A DNA stretch of 64,000 nucleotides from Artemisia argyi (GCA_030686995.1 CM060692.1:128169796-128233795), one strand, 5' to 3'; shown: positions 46,728 to 59,989, numbered from the stretch's first letter. Notes: a model not told the origin generated them from the letters alone. Numbers and translations: made by a program.

Positions 46728-49658
46728 AAAATGGATGCGTATCAATTATAGTATATTTTTATTTTCCGAAGAAATACTTAGGAAAGTATTTCCCGGGTCG
46801 TTCTCCCAACGAAGGTTCGAATGGAATTTCGAATAATGGAATTGGGAATCGTGTAGTGTAAAGTGTAAAGTGTAAAGTGAAAAGTGATTGTGAAATTCAA
46901 ATTATGAAAAGATATAGTGAAATATGCGAAAGATACAAGCTATATATGCACAAAAGTCTAAAACCGAAATGCAAACGTAATTTTAAAACGTAACGTACGA
47001 AATAAAACGCGACTTTTATTCTAAAAATGACCCTACAAATGTAAAACAAATTTCTAAAAATCTTAAACTATTAAAAAGAATTTTGAGAAAAAGAAAAATA
47101 TTTTTTTGAGTTTTTATTTATTTTCTATGAATTATTATTGATTTTTGGAATTTAAAATGAATTAAAAATAAAGAAAAATAGAAAAATAAAGTGGAAAAAT
47201 GAAAATTTAATTCTGAAAATTCTAAAATATTATAAAAGAATTTTTAAAAATATTTTTGTATTTTTCACAGCTTTTTATGAATTATTATGGATTTTTGTTA
47301 TTTAAAAACTATTTAAAAATGAATAAAATCAAAAAGAAATTGAGAAAAATAGTAAAAATGCTCAGAAAAATCTGGAAAAATTCCAGAAAATCAAAAATAA
47401 TAAAAAGAACTTGAGAAAAATTTTTGAAATGAAAAGGAACTGATTAAATGCTTATTTGAAGCAAACTGCTTATTCACAAGTGCTTAATAATAAGCACTTA
47501 TTAACAAAACTGAATGAAATCTCAAACACAAGCTTATTATGATATAAAATGCTTAGAAAATGCAATGAATGACCAAGTACTAGCACAAAATACCACAGAA
47601 GCTCAAAAATATACAATAAGCTCAAAAGTTTAGCACAGATAATAAGCACTACTAGCAATTACTAAACCAGAAGCAAAATTGTAATCAAAATTACTCAGGC
47701 AACTCTAAAACAATTCAGAAAGCCACATAACACAGAGATACAAGCTCAAATTCTCATTAGCAGGCCTATAGCTCAAAACAGAAACTAAGCTCAAACCCCT
47801 AATTGCAGGCCTCAAAAAGCTGTACCAAATAAGCTCTAAACTACAAGATTATGGGGGCAAAACACACTCTGTACTACTGAGAATTCAAATTAACTAATTA
47901 CCTAATCAATTTCAACAATTAACTACTCTTAACAAGCCTGAGTTCAGCACTCCTTAGATTGCTATAAGCTAAATTCAGTTGACTATTTTGAAACTAACAC
48001 TAATTGACTAATTCTAATTTCTATGAATCACAACTACTTTTACTAGTATAGTTAAGCTAAATTAATGCTAGATTAAGCTAACTAGAACTAAATTGAATCT
48101 ATTAAAATCAATTACCCTAACCGTTATAGAATTGATGAAACAGTAAACTAACTTTTAATACTAACTTTGACTTTTATGTAAACTACCCTACTATTTTATT
48201 GTCTAAAAGTTGATTACTATTCTAATGTGATCTACTAGTGTGGATTTTACTGAACAACAACAACAATAACCTTCAGTAATCAATTCATCCAAACATCCCC
48301 TTATCTAACAGATTACTCTATCAAATCAATAATAACACTAAACTACTCAATTCTGATGATCCAAACAACAAATACTACACTACCAGAAGTAATTAAAAAC
48401 AAACAATAACAACTAGATCCAAATAGAAACACAGAATCAGAATTATACTAAAATTGAAATAGAATTTAGAAAACAGAACTTACAAACACTTATATCTCAG
48501 CTAGAATAGAGATATTTCACTATGCTAGCTTGTCTCTAGACAGGCACAAATCCTTCCACATCTGATTTGGCTTTCCAAATTAACCTCTGATCACCAAATT
48601 AACACTGCAGCTGACTTCCTTTGACCAACAATCTAATGAATACTTGAACTTAATTCACTTTCACAGAAGCTATACAAAGCTTATATGAGATGCACAGATA
48701 CACAAACAAGGTTATTTAAAAACTGAATTCAGTAAACTCTATCTATATTTTTTAAATTTTGATTTTCTGTTTTTTTATGAAAACTATTTGAACTAAATGA
48801 AACTGAATTGAAATGGAAGGTAAAAAAGTTACTTAAACACTGAAATACTGCTGATATTTAAAAAGATATAAGCTGAAGTAATAAGGTAAAAAGCAAGTAG
48901 CAGAACTTAATTGAATAAAAGAAAAGCTGATTTCATTAACTAAAAGTTTACAATTAAAATGAACTATTACAAGAAATGAATTGGGCAGAGCTTCGCTAGC
49001 CTAATCTCCATCACCTAAAACAGATAGCCTAACACTCTATTTATACTACTAAGAAGAAAATTCTAGATATGAGGAGGCCACGGATTCCCAGCTTGGCAAT
49101 CCGTGTGGTGTGCTTTCTCCAAGCCATCCTGAGTCCTTAGATCCTTTCCCAATCATTGCTTTTGATTCTCAGCCCTTAGATTAGATCAAATGACGCGTTC
49201 AAACCAATGGAATGAGACCACGTGTACCATTTTGTGCTTCTTTAGCTCTGACAAGTCCTGACACACTCTGAAAAGTATCTAGAAGCATTGGATTGTACTA
49301 ATTTGCCCTTACTTGTGGTTAATTTGGTGAAACGGGTTTTAGGGTTCATGTATAACTGGGTAAAGGTAATTTGGGGGAAAACGGGAACGGGAATGATTTG
49401 TAGGTAATATTTTATTACCTTTGACCCTTGCTTTGACCTTAACCCGTATTATTGAATCTGACCCGTGGGTAACTGGGCTTGGGTAATGAGATGAATGGGC
49501 TTTTGGGTATTGGATTTGTGTTGGACTTGTGGTGTTGGATTTGTATTTGTATTAAGGTTTTAATAAATCAAAGGACCAATTGTGTAAATCTATATTCTTC
49601 AAGGACCACTTCTGCCAAACTTTCAAAATATTTTCCAAGGGCCATTGTTGTGTATTTC

Positions 49659-52600
49659 TATCACACCCTCGCCAAAGGCGGAAACACGAGGTGCAACAAA
49701 ATCGATATACATCACCAAAGAGAAATAATACAATACCATAATTTACATTAAGGAAATGTATAACATTACAACATTGTTATTGCAGACATTGGCAATTTAA
49801 GACATAAGTTTAGTTTCCAAAAGATGGTATTTTAGTACATAATGAATAGTAGTGACATGTGAAAACTTCATTATGCAAGACCTTGATGACAAGCTTACTA
49901 ACGATCACCTGAAATGCATGAGAGAAAACGGGTCAACTATGAAAATAGTTGGTGAGTACAAACGTTTTATATAATAAGAAAACCATTTGAGAAAGTTCAC
50001 CAGGCAAAGGCATTGTAAATCCACTCAGTTCCAAGTCCCGCCATAAGAGACTTGTAACCTGTGTGTTTACAATCCACTGCCAAAAGTTATATGTCTGATA
50101 GTCAAGCGCATGTGGTCAATATGGTTCACAATATGGGTACATAGTATATAATAAAGTATGTGGCAAGGATCCTAAAATAAATAATATGCGTTCCGTAGAC
50201 AGGGGAACGAGAGGTTGGCCGACCTCTAATAGCGCTATCCATACTACCTAATGCTCCACACAAGGAAGCCGTACGAACGGTACATATAAACTGGAGTGCG
50301 AACGGCAAACCAGTCGGAGACTAACAATTGCGGATGTACGAACAGTACATCATTCACAAACTATTATATATTATTATGTCAAAGCTACTCCGTAGACAAG
50401 GGAGATTTTATGTTGCTCCGAACATGGGAGACTTGATAATGCTGCTCCGTAGACAGGGTAGACTTTGCACTGCTCCGAACATGGGAGACTTTAGGTTATA
50501 GTACGTACGGTACTTTAGGGTCAAAAGTTTAAGTCAAGTTCAAAAGTCAAGTCAAGTTCAATCGTTCAAAACAAATTATATGGTCAAAACAAATTAAGAG
50601 AGTTCATAATAATCAAAGGGTTCAAAACAATGTTCAAAGAGTTCAAGTAATAATTCATGCATCCACCCCAAAGCAATTAAAATAGTTAGAAAAAAAGGGT
50701 TCGTGAATACTCACCTGGTATAAGCGATATGATAACAAAAGGTATGAACTAAAGTAAGGCGCGCACTCTATCCGCAACCTAAATGAATGATATGATCTAC
50801 TTTAGATCATGAAATGAAGAAAGGAATGTACATGCACATGTTTCCTATACAACTCTTAACTTGAAAAATACTAGTTGATAACAAAATTATACATTTTCCA
50901 AGACTTGGGAAAATAAGGCAAACTAAAAAATAAAACTAGTCGAAATATATATATCGTATATATAAGTCTTAGTGTTGAAATCCTCGATTTGAAATCCTTG
51001 AAATAACGTCCTGTAGCCATAAAAATATACTTGAAATCACTAATACTTCATTAGTTATGAAATTGGGCACTTGGTCATTATTTTTAGAAATCTAGAGTTA
51101 GTACGTAGTAGTAATATTATTATTATTTTTCTAGTTAAAAGCTGTCAATTTGTATAAAGTTTTGCCGATATTGAAACGTGAATATCTTTGTCGTTATAAG
51201 TCCGTTTTTCTCGTTCTTTATATCCATGGTTACGTCTTAGTATGTAGTAATATATTTTGGAAAGCTCGGCTCCTCCGAGTTACGTCTAAAGCCTCGTATT
51301 GACCGTTGAAAAACGTCGAACAGCATGTATTTTTCCGGAAAATAGTTTTCGTCGTTAAATTTGAAAAATTCATATCTCCTTCGTTATAAACTCGTTTTAA
51401 TCCGTTCTTTCACCAAAAGTTTCGTTTTTGAAAGTAGTTTCTAAATCTTTGATCAAAAATTACCCACCTCCTACTGATTTTTCCATGTTTTCAAAATAGG
51501 GACAGTAGGTATATATATAGTTTCCTAATCCATTTCTAAGGTTCTAAACTAGTTTCTAACATAACCAAATCTCTTGCAAACACCACAAAGCTAATCTAAT
51601 CTTACTATACACCTTATTAGGGTGCCATGGGTTCCTAATCATCACTAATCATGTTAATTTAACAAGGAAATCAAAATAAATATTTCTAGAGTTTCAAAGT
51701 TTAAAAGTTTACAAAAATAAAGTGGTATAAGCTAGCATAAGCATGAAATATTGTATGAAAATAATATGATCATAGTAAATACTTGAAGAAAACATGAAAA
51801 TAAATTTGGTAAACTTACTTGGAATGATTTTAGGTAATTAGATGATGAAACCCTTGTGATTCTTGAGTTTATATTGCAAAACCCCAACAATAATCACTAT
51901 ATAAACTTGATTTAGACTTGAACTTTGAAAAATAAATGGATCTTGGTTGGTTTGGTTTTTAGCCGTGGGTTTGAGATGAGGGAGGAGGAAGAGAATACAA
52001 ATTTTGCTACTAGAATATAATGAAGCTTGTTTGGAAAGCTAGTTAGATATTTTGTAGTGTTTAATTAGTTTAGTTATAATCGGGTACCGGGTTTGCTAGA
52101 AATAATATTAACGAAGTTAATCGGGACAAAATAAAGTTATAAAAATAATAAAAATATGTTGGGTACAATTATTTAGTGTTTGGATAATTATCGTTTAGTT
52201 TTCACGAAAACCATCGTAATATTAATAAACTTACTATATAAATAAAATAAATTTCCAAAATACTGGGTAAATGAATTTTATAACTTTTAAGATGTTATAA
52301 GGGATATAAAAAAATATGTCGGGACCATAGTGGGAATATTTAGATATATTCGTCGTATTTATTAATCGCATGTTAACGTTTAATTATAAATACTTATACG
52401 TAAAACGTTAAATATACTAAAAATATTAATTTGAAAATCCTAAGAGTGGTATAGCATGTAAATGACATTATGATGATATGCAGACTATTCTAGTCCGTAT
52501 GAGAGGTCCTTACTGATAATGCACGTGAATAGTGGAATTTCTTCCGGAATGAATAGTGTTCTGTGAATAGTAAAATTTTCAAATGTTTCTCAGAATATCA

Positions 52601-52710
52601 AACGGACATAAAAAATGATGAATAGTAAAATAATGAATAGTGTTTTGATGAATAGTGAATTTCCAAAGTTTGGGAATAAACGTAGACGTGGAAAATATCG
52701 GGTTGTTACA
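49659..52710 (-). mobile_element. Solo LTR J2, chromovirus (Tekay/Del-like) type
   Basis: A 3052-base insertion with duplication ATTTC (49654-49658, 52711-52715). The sense (minus) start is TGTAACAACCCG; the other edge is TATCACACC, where TGTCACACC is expected. It contains fold-back minirepeats at about 50190-50520 and many GTCGTT/CGTTAT words in the middle (51170-51420). The last ~150 bases before 52710 repeat GAATAGT. No coding region. It shares edges with J1 but is a different subfamily. Confidence 0.75.
50190..50520. repeat. Fold-back minirepeats in J2
   Basis: Alternating units GCTCCGTAGACAGGG and GCTCCGAACATGGGAGACTT, plus self-complementary GTACGAACGGTAC-type words. This is the counterpart of the J1 cluster at a similar distance from the LTR edge, but with different sequences. 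Confidence 0.75.
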
Positions 52711-52992
52711 ATTTCTGATTCATGAAGGGCTTGACTTGTCAAACTTTGATAATTGGAGGACCATTGTTCACTTTTTAGATCACGGCTTTGACTTCTTGAC
52801 CATCTCCCGCTCTCGTGCAAATATTTCTAATTTTTGCTTGTTTCCAATTGTTTTTCGACATTTTGCGTAATATCCGTACCTGCACATTGACAATTACAAA
52901 AAAAACATACATTTCTTTGGCATTCGTTAGCTTATATAGTCAATTTGGGTCGGTATTTGGCCATGAAATGTTATGTGAATTAACACATACCA

Positions 52993-54279
52993 CCTATCCT
53001 AAGCAAAATCTACCACTAAAATGCATAAACTAAGGATCTACCCTATGGAGTTTTGTAAAACAGTTAATACTAAAATCTTTTGAAAAACTACTCAAACTCT
53101 TTAGGACTAAATGGAAGTGCAACCACTAAGTTCAAGACTACTAGAAACAACTAAATAAAACTGATTGTAATTGAAAAGATGGTAAAAAAAACAATTTAGG
53201 CTACAAAATGGGTTTATGCCAAACACCCCTTAAATGGGTGCCTGTTGTGGAATTTTGACAGAGAATGGTTTTCAAGGCTAAAACTTGGATTACAAAAGAT
53301 AAATTAAGCTATGAGTTAACTGAATAAGTAGATAAAAACACTAGTTTATCATAAATAAGTAGGAAATTATGAGTAAGGGATTAAGCTTAAAAGAAATTAG
53401 ATTGTAAAACTGTAAAAGGAATTTTAGAAAAATAAAACTTTCATTAATAAAAATAAAGAGTACATGATACAAAACTTGAAATAAAACTAAAGTTTTTAAA
53501 ACTAAAAACCCCTACTGCCTTATAAGTGGCTACAATGAGATTATATATACTATGTGTAAATAGGGTTTCCATGTGGCCTTGTCATTTTCTGAGTGTGTTT
53601 GTTTCGTGAGTGAAATAATCCTTGGTCCTCCTTTGTGCTTTCTTAAATAAATGGCAGCCATTGGATGTCACTTGGTGCCAAAGTCAAGTAATCTGAGCCC
53701 TTGATCCAAATGGGAGAGTTGTGGATTGGTAATGTGGAGTGGAGACTTCAATCCATCTTGTGCTTTCTTGGTATCAATCTTGGCCTTTGATCTTTCTTGG
53801 ACCCAAAGGAGGTAATCTTGAACCGTCTAATGGGAGATAGGAGTGTTGGATTGATGAGTTGGACAAGGGGGAGAAGAGACAATGGCATGTGATGTTTGGA
53901 GGGTTGTGGTGGACTAATTACTAGGCAAGAAAGAGACGGGTGTGGAGTTGGATTGTTTTGGCGGGGAAAAGGGCAGGGGTGGGTTTAACTATTGGGGGTC
54001 AAATGGTGTAAAACGGGGGTGTTAGAGTTTTAGTATTTCGGGTGTGAGTTTGGATTATGTAAGTGTTTGTTTTGTGAGTGGGCTGGTGTTGGTTTGTAAA
54101 TGGGCTAAGGATAGATGGACAAGGGATGGTGTTGTGATCCGGGTTTGATTTTTAGTTTGTTTAGGTTTAGTATTAGTAGTATTAGGATTAGTTAGTAATT
54201 AAGATTTTTAGGACTTTAGTAAAATAAGTAAAACTGATTTTGTAATAAAAATAATTTTGAAAGCTTTTTTTTTTTCTTT

Positions 54280-54339
<60 letters not shown>

Positions 54340-54852
54340 TAAGAAGTAAATTCAAAATAATGAAAGGTTTTGGCAAAATGTTTTTGGGATTTTATTTTGG
54401 AAAATGAAATTTGATTTTTGAAATGGTTTTGAGAAAACGGTTTTGAAAATGATTTTACATTTAAGTTTCGGGATTTAAAGGGTAAATAGGGAATTTTGTA
54501 TAGTTTGGAGTCGGGTGAAGGGTAATTTGATAAGTAGGTTTTTGTTTCGGATTTTCATACCTCCCCCCATGTCACACTCCCGGGATTGTCTTCGACTCTT
54601 TAATTATTCAATAAATGCTTCTCATTGTGTCGAATAGATCCGGTAATGCTCCATATTGCTCCTTTTTGCTCCGGTTTCCCATCCATGCTCCATTTTGCTC
54701 ACATTTGCCTTGTTTTCAATCCATTTGTACCTGAAATACACCAAAAGACACTCCAAGGATATTTGTAACATTATATGGTCATTTTTGGGTGTTTTTTTGT
54801 CGTTTTGGTGGGTTTTTCGGGCCTAAAATGATGAGTAAAAGGCCACTCATCA
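52993..54852 (-). repeat. Second piece of solo LTR E
   Basis: The U3 side of E, beginning with D's target-site copy. It includes a minus-strand TATATA box near 53545-53555 and an AAT microsatellite (54281-54339). The sense start forms a hairpin, TGATGAGT...ACTCATCA, at 54852-54829. No gene. Confidence 0.8.
54281..54339. repeat. (AAT)n microsatellite
   Basis: About 19 AAT units in E. The poly-Leu minus-strand frame across it is an artefact. Confidence 0.95.
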
Positions 54853-54857
54853 GAGTG

Positions 54858-55455
54858 CATTGAAGAATTTAATATCCTAAAGGAGAAGTTAACGGAGGCT
54901 CCTATCTTAGTTGCCCCCGATTGGGATTTGCCTTTTGAGCTAATGTGTGATGCTAGCGATTATGCTATTGGTGCAGTCCTAGGGCAACGTAAGTCAAAAT
55001 ACTTTCAGCCGATACACTATGCTAGTAAAACGATGACCGATGCTCAATACCATTATACGACTACTGAAAAAGAAATGTTAGCCATCATTTATGCTTTTGA
55101 AAAGTTCTGACTTTATCTTGTCTTGAAGAAATGCATAGTATATACAGATCATTCGGCTCTTAAAAATCTAATGGCAAAGCAAGATGCTAAGCCAAGATTG
55201 ATGCGGTGGGTTCTACTCCTTCAAGAATTCGATGTCGAAATTCGAGACAAAAAGAGAGCTGAGAACCTTGCTGCTGATCACCTTTCACGTTTAGAAAATC
55301 CCCATCAAAGTGATTTTGAGAAAAAGGAAATTACCAAAATATTTCCTCTTGAGACACTTGGGAGCTTATCACACAGCGATCCTAGTACCCTATGGTTCGC
55401 CGAATTTGCGAATTACCATGTGGGGAATTTCATAAGAAAAGGGATGTCATTCTAA
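54858..55455 (+). pseudogene. pol: Athila RNase H (element A)
   Basis: Continues A's pol directly after solo LTR E. RNase H degrades element RNA during cDNA synthesis. Visible motifs: ELMCDASDYAIGAVLGQR with the first catalytic Asp, TTTEKEMLAI with Glu, and VYTDHSALK with Asp. The sequence then runs through [13 protein letters not shown] into the linker to integrase. Stops at 55108-55110 (TGA where the family has Arg, a C-to-T change) and 55453-55455. Otherwise close to consensus. Confidence 0.9.
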
Positions 55456-56074
55456 CAAAAGAAGAAATTCTTCAAAGATGTTAGACATTATTTCTGGGAC
55501 GACCCCTACTTGTTCAAAATTTGTGCGGATCAAGTGATCCGGCGGTGCATTCACGGCAAGGAAGCCGCTGAAATTCTTATGGCATGCCACAATGGACCCA
55601 CGAGGGGACATCATGGTGCCAACTTCACCGCTAAAAAAGTTTTTGATTCCGGCTTCTACTGGCCGATGATATACCGGGATGCCCATGACTTGGTTAAGTC
55701 ATGTGATTCTTGCCAGCATCAAAGAAAAATCTCTCAAAAGGATGAGATGCCTCAAAATGCTATTCAAGTTTGTGAGATCTTTGACGTCTGGGGTATTGAT
55801 TTCATGGGACCATTCCCGTCATCTAGAGGAAACAAATATATACTCGTGGCCGTCGACTACTTGTCAAAATGGGTTGAAGCAAAGGCACTCCCCACTAATG
55901 ACGCCCGAGTTGTCATAAAATTTCTCAAAAGTCTCTTCGCTCGATTTGGTGCACCTCGTGCTATTATAAGAGATCGTGGGACCCATTTATGTAATGATCA
56001 ATTTGCTAACGAGCGGTCAAGTTGAGGTATCCAATTGTGGCTTAAAACGAATATTAGAAAGGATTGTAGGAGAA
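55456..56074 (+). pseudogene. pol: Athila integrase, N-terminal and core part (element A)
   Basis: Integrase would insert cDNA into the genome. The HHCC zinc domain is present ([11 protein letters not shown] ... KSCDSCQHQ). The core has [10 protein letters not shown] with the first Asp and [10 protein letters not shown] with the second. A deletion near 56013-56016 joins DQFAN to SGQVEVSN and shifts frame, removing the segment before it. The frame then reads GLKRILERIVGE up to F's insertion point at 56074. The protein resumes at 59990. Confidence 0.85.
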
Positions 56075-59000
56075 TGATGAGTGCTCAAACACTCATCATT
56101 TTTTATCAAATCTGAACTGCAAAACATACAAAAACAATCAAAAAGTCATCAAAATACTAAAATTATCCCAGGGATTGTGTTTTATATGTTTTAAATGCAA
56201 AATGAGCAAAAACAAATGAAAAATGATCAAAGTTTGCAATATTGGCAGTTTCAGTCCCCCAAGTTTCAAAACTTGTCAAAAATAGTCCTTATGCATTTAT
56301 TTTTAAAGAAAAGTTAACCCAAGTCCTTTGAAAATCAATAATCACAAAATAAGATACTTGGGTCAAAAGTTTCAAAAGTTGACATGTTTGGTCATTCAAA
56401 TTTCAAATTTGTCAAAAACACTCCCTGGGAATTTTGAAAAGTGGAAAAATGAAATTGTGGTTCTTGGAATATTGGTACTTGGCAATATTGGTCCTTTGGA
56501 TAGTTTTGTGGAATTTGCAACATCAGCCCTCAAAGTTTGGTCAATTTACACAATTGGTCCTTGTGTTTTGCTATTAAACCAACCGGACCCTTAATATCTT
56601 TAAACCAAAAACCACCCCAATCTAATGCCAAGCCCAGCCAAACCAAAGCCCACTCCCCTTTGCCCCGGCCCAATCCCAAAATAATACAAGCAGGGTCAAA
56701 CGGTCAAATGACCGGTCAAACATCATCACCTTCACCCATCTTCCCCCCAAAACCAGGAACAATGTCTCCCCCCCCCCTCCACCTTTTCACCAAACAAACC
56801 CCCCCACAATAAATGTTATCCAATACCAAACCAACCCCCCCCCCCCCATCCTTTGCATTAAATTCCCTCAACCGTCCCACTTATTTTGCTCGTTTGATTT
56901 TGGCGGCAAAAATCCAATCAAAGGCTCAGATGCATCAAAGCTTAATTAGACGATTGGGATTTAGTCAAGGGTCAAAGGAGAAGCCTAGGGGAGTGCTATT
57001 TTTCATAAAGAAGCTATGTGGAAGAAGTGGTGCCCCATTTTTAGTCTTGTTATATAAGTGATAGCTCATATGAGCCTTAGAATGTATCTAGGAATATAAT
57101 TTAGTTGTTTTAGTACCTATTTACCTTTTGTAATCTGTTTTTAAGTTAATGAAAGTTCCCTTTTAAGTTATTTCTCATTTTCAAATTTCCAAGTCTTGTG
57201 TAAGAATTTTAAGTGTTTGTTTAAGCTTAATTAGTTAATCTCAGTTGTTTGCATACTCATTTAAGCTAAAATAGAAATCACTTAAAAGCTGTATAAGCTT
57301 TTGTGACAATAAGAAGCAAGTTTTTAGAAAAATAATCAAAAAAATATAAGGAAAATAAAAATAAAATAAAAAAAGGTATGATATATTGAAGAATGCTGGA
57401 GCACAATATATGTTGGATGGCTGTGGGTTAGAGACCTCATGGGAGGTCAATAGGTTTGGTTGTTGGTCCTGGTTCTTTGATATTTGCTTGGAAGGCTTTG
57501 CAAGCAATTTCCTCAATTTTTAGTATTCACTGTTCATTAGCTTAATATTGTTTATCTTTGTGCTAATTGTGCTTAATCAGTAGTCCTAAGTGTTAATATT
57601 GCTTAAAGTTTCTAGGTTGTTTAGTGAAATCAATTGGTGCTTAGTATTTCAATCTCACAGTTAAAACCACTTAAGCTTGACTTGTGAGTATTTGTTGTTA
57701 AGTTTGTTGTTTCAACACTTCTTGAAGCTTAATAAACTAGACTTAAGCCTTGTGAACCTTCATTATGGATTGAATCAATTATTGGCTTTGAAAATCTCAT
57801 TTACTTAGTCTTAAAATGTTGTTTGGATTTGCTGTGTTTATTAGGTTACAGTGAGTATTTGTTGGTTTTGTTTGTTGAAACTTGTCACACTAGGTCAGTT
57901 TAGCTCAGATAAACCATAAAATACAGTAGTTGTAGGATAAATTGTCAAAAGTCACTTTAATTTAATCAACCTAGTTAACTGTTGGGTGTTTTGGTTCCTA
58001 ATCTCACCCAATCTCTGCATAAGTTGTTAATCTAGCTTGTTTTAGCCTTATAGTAGCTTATCATAACCTTTTCAGTAGATTAGAAACAATCAAACTTCAA
58101 GAAAGTCAACATTAGTGCATAAACTCAAAAGTCAAAATTCATATAGTCTCAGTTTTTCCAAAAATTGCAAGAATTTTATAGAATTTTGTGTTAGGTATTA
58201 GACCTTGAAATTTTCACAACTTGCACCCCCCAGCTAGTCTTTGGAGTCCTAGTGTTATTACATTTTTGTGATTTTTTTTGTGGGGCCCACAACCCTCCAA
58301 ACAGACCTGCAGGGGAAGGCATTTCCCCTGCACCACCACACTTGTCCAAACAGACCAATTTCAAAGGCCTGTATCTTGTTCTTTAGTGGGACCCAGAACC
58401 TGGTTTTTGGCTTAATAGAAAGCCAATAAGCTAGGCTTCTTAGTTCTGTGCTTATTTTATAGTTTGTAGCTCATTTGCTTGGGCAGCATTGCCCATTCAT
58501 TTTGTCCCTTTCCTAACCAAAGCTGAGAACTCAGCTTTTGTACCCATAGTTCAAACCCCCTCCTGACCTCATCTGTAGGACCCAGGGTCCATACCCTAGC
58601 TTTTTACAAAGCCAATAAGCTCAGCTTATTGGCTCAACTTTTGGTTTGGACTTCCAAGGTCCCTAGTGGACCCCACAGGCCCTTAAAGGTGACCCTTTGG
58701 ACCTGATTTGAACTGTTTGGTGTTTGGATTGCTTAGTGCATATTAACTGCTTTTTTCTTGTGATTATTGGTTCCATTTTGCTTGTCATAAGTAGTCCTCA
58801 ATCTGTTTTAAGCTTGTTTGTATTTATAACATCATTTGGTAGCTTTTGCATTTCAATCAAACTCCTAAGAAGCTTAATAGCTCAACTGTCATCACAATAA
58901 GCTCACCAAATAGCTTATTTTTGACTCTCAGCAAAGTCACCTTTACAAAAGTTGCTTAAAATCATTCCATAAGCAAGTTTGAAACAGAAAAATCCCAAAA

Positions 59001-59989
59001 AGCCCAACTTATTGGAAGTGATAGCTTCTATTTAAGCCAATTGGCTTATTACCTCAGCTTATTTATAAGCTAATCTCATTTTTATATTTTTCCTAGGCTT
59101 CTGGTAGTTAAAAATAATTTTAGTAATTTTCTCATATTTTTCTTTCATCATTTGGTAGTTTTCATAATTTAAATTAGTTTTTAATAATTAATAAATAGTT
59201 AATAATTAATATTAATTAATTAGAAAATCAGAAAAATACAAATTTAGTTTTAAAATTAGTTTTTAGTTATTTTAAATTTTTCCAAATTTTATTTTCAATT
59301 TTCTAGTGTAATTTCATATTTAAATAGAATTTAGGGTAATTTAAATAATTAAAAAGTAATTAATAAATAGTTAATAGTTAATAATAATTAATTAAAAAGT
59401 CTTAAAAATATATTTTCAGTTCTAAAAATAGTTTTATAGTATTTTAGATCTTTCTAAGTTTAAATTTTATTTTTCTAGGTTAATTTCATAATTATTTGTA
59501 TTTTAGGTTAACTTAATTAATTAAAATTAAATAGGAAATTAGTATTTAATTAATAATAATTATAAAAATAGTGTAAAAATTAATTTTCTTTTTCTAAAAT
59601 TTTTCTTTAATCATTAGGTTTGTAAAAATATCATTTTTATATCAGTAGCCTTTTTAGGTATTCAAACTCACTTTTTATTACGTACGTTTGTTCCTGTTTT
59701 CAGTAAACGTACGTTTTTTAGGTTTTAGCTCAATTCTTCTCAATCTAAATTCAAGTAATCAATCACATAGCTTTCCTAAGCTATTTCTTTTCATAATTCT
59801 TAAATAATTCTCATCACAACCCTTTTCTGTGAGAAATCACCCGATCACAAGCACGCTGAAGCACAATTCACACCTCGTCGGGACTTAACGACCTGGTGAT
59901 ACTCTATATTACCCGGAGATTGACTTTAGGCTATTTGAATTTGTTGACCATTCCTTGGTCAATATAAGTTGACTGTTTAGGGCCAATCA
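56075..59989 (+). mobile_element. Solo LTR F, Athila type, inserted in A's integrase
   Basis: A 3915-base plus-strand LTR with TGATGAGTG at 56075, CCAATCA at 59989 and duplication GAGAA (56070-56074, 59990-59994). The first 24 bases form a perfect 9-bp hairpin. TATA-like TATATAAG at 57051-57058, with TTAATGAA about 95 bases later. C runs at 56769-56777 and 56828-56838. The U5 side is AT-rich, with the conserved GCTTAT/ATAAGC hairpin at 59056-59071 and a 23-base perfect palindrome at 58611-58633. Small reading frames inside have no recognisable domain. Confidence 0.9.

Larger units (their letters stand above)
37481..52992 (-). mobile_element. Element D, gag-pro-only Athila derivative
   Basis: A minus-strand element flanked by CCTAT (37476-37480 and 52993-52997). 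The 5' LTR is on the right (46732-52992, split by J2); the 3' LTR is on the left (37481-40671). Next to the 5' LTR is a tRNA-Asp-type primer site with intact gag, then protease plus a long acidic tail. The sequence goes directly to the 3' non-coding region: RT, RNase H and integrase are missing. LTRs and ORFs are well preserved, so it is much younger than A and must have been mobilised in trans. Confidence 0.9.
46732..52992 (-). repeat. Right (5') LTR of D, split by J2
   Basis: LTR pieces 46732-49658 and 52711-52992, nearly identical to the left LTR. Minus-strand TATAAATA at 49045-49038. The 14-bp hairpin of the left LTR is damaged here, with only the inner 9 bp left near 47476-47505. The edge has one extra G (TGGATGCG). 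Confidence 0.9.
35964..54852 (-). mobile_element. Solo LTR E, Athila type, split by element D
   Basis: Pieces 35964-37480 and 52993-54852 form one minus-strand LTR of about 3.4 kb. Its edges are TGATGAGTGG at 54852 (sense start) and ATGCATCA at 35964 (sense end), with duplication GAGTG (35959-35963, 54853-54857). There is no internal region, so it is a solo LTR. It has the ATAAGCT-rich U5, the conserved GCTTAT/ATAAGC hairpin (36676-36692), a hairpin at its start (54829-54852), an AAT microsatellite and a tRNA-like segment (36765-36870). Confidence 0.85.

Noticed and set aside
54188..54376. A poly-leucine membrane peptide
   Set aside because: It is an (AAT)n microsatellite read on the opposite strand.
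56328..57061. A cluster of small genes in F
   Set aside because: The overlapping short frames lie wholly in the U3 part of a solo LTR, have no domains, and include C-run artefacts.
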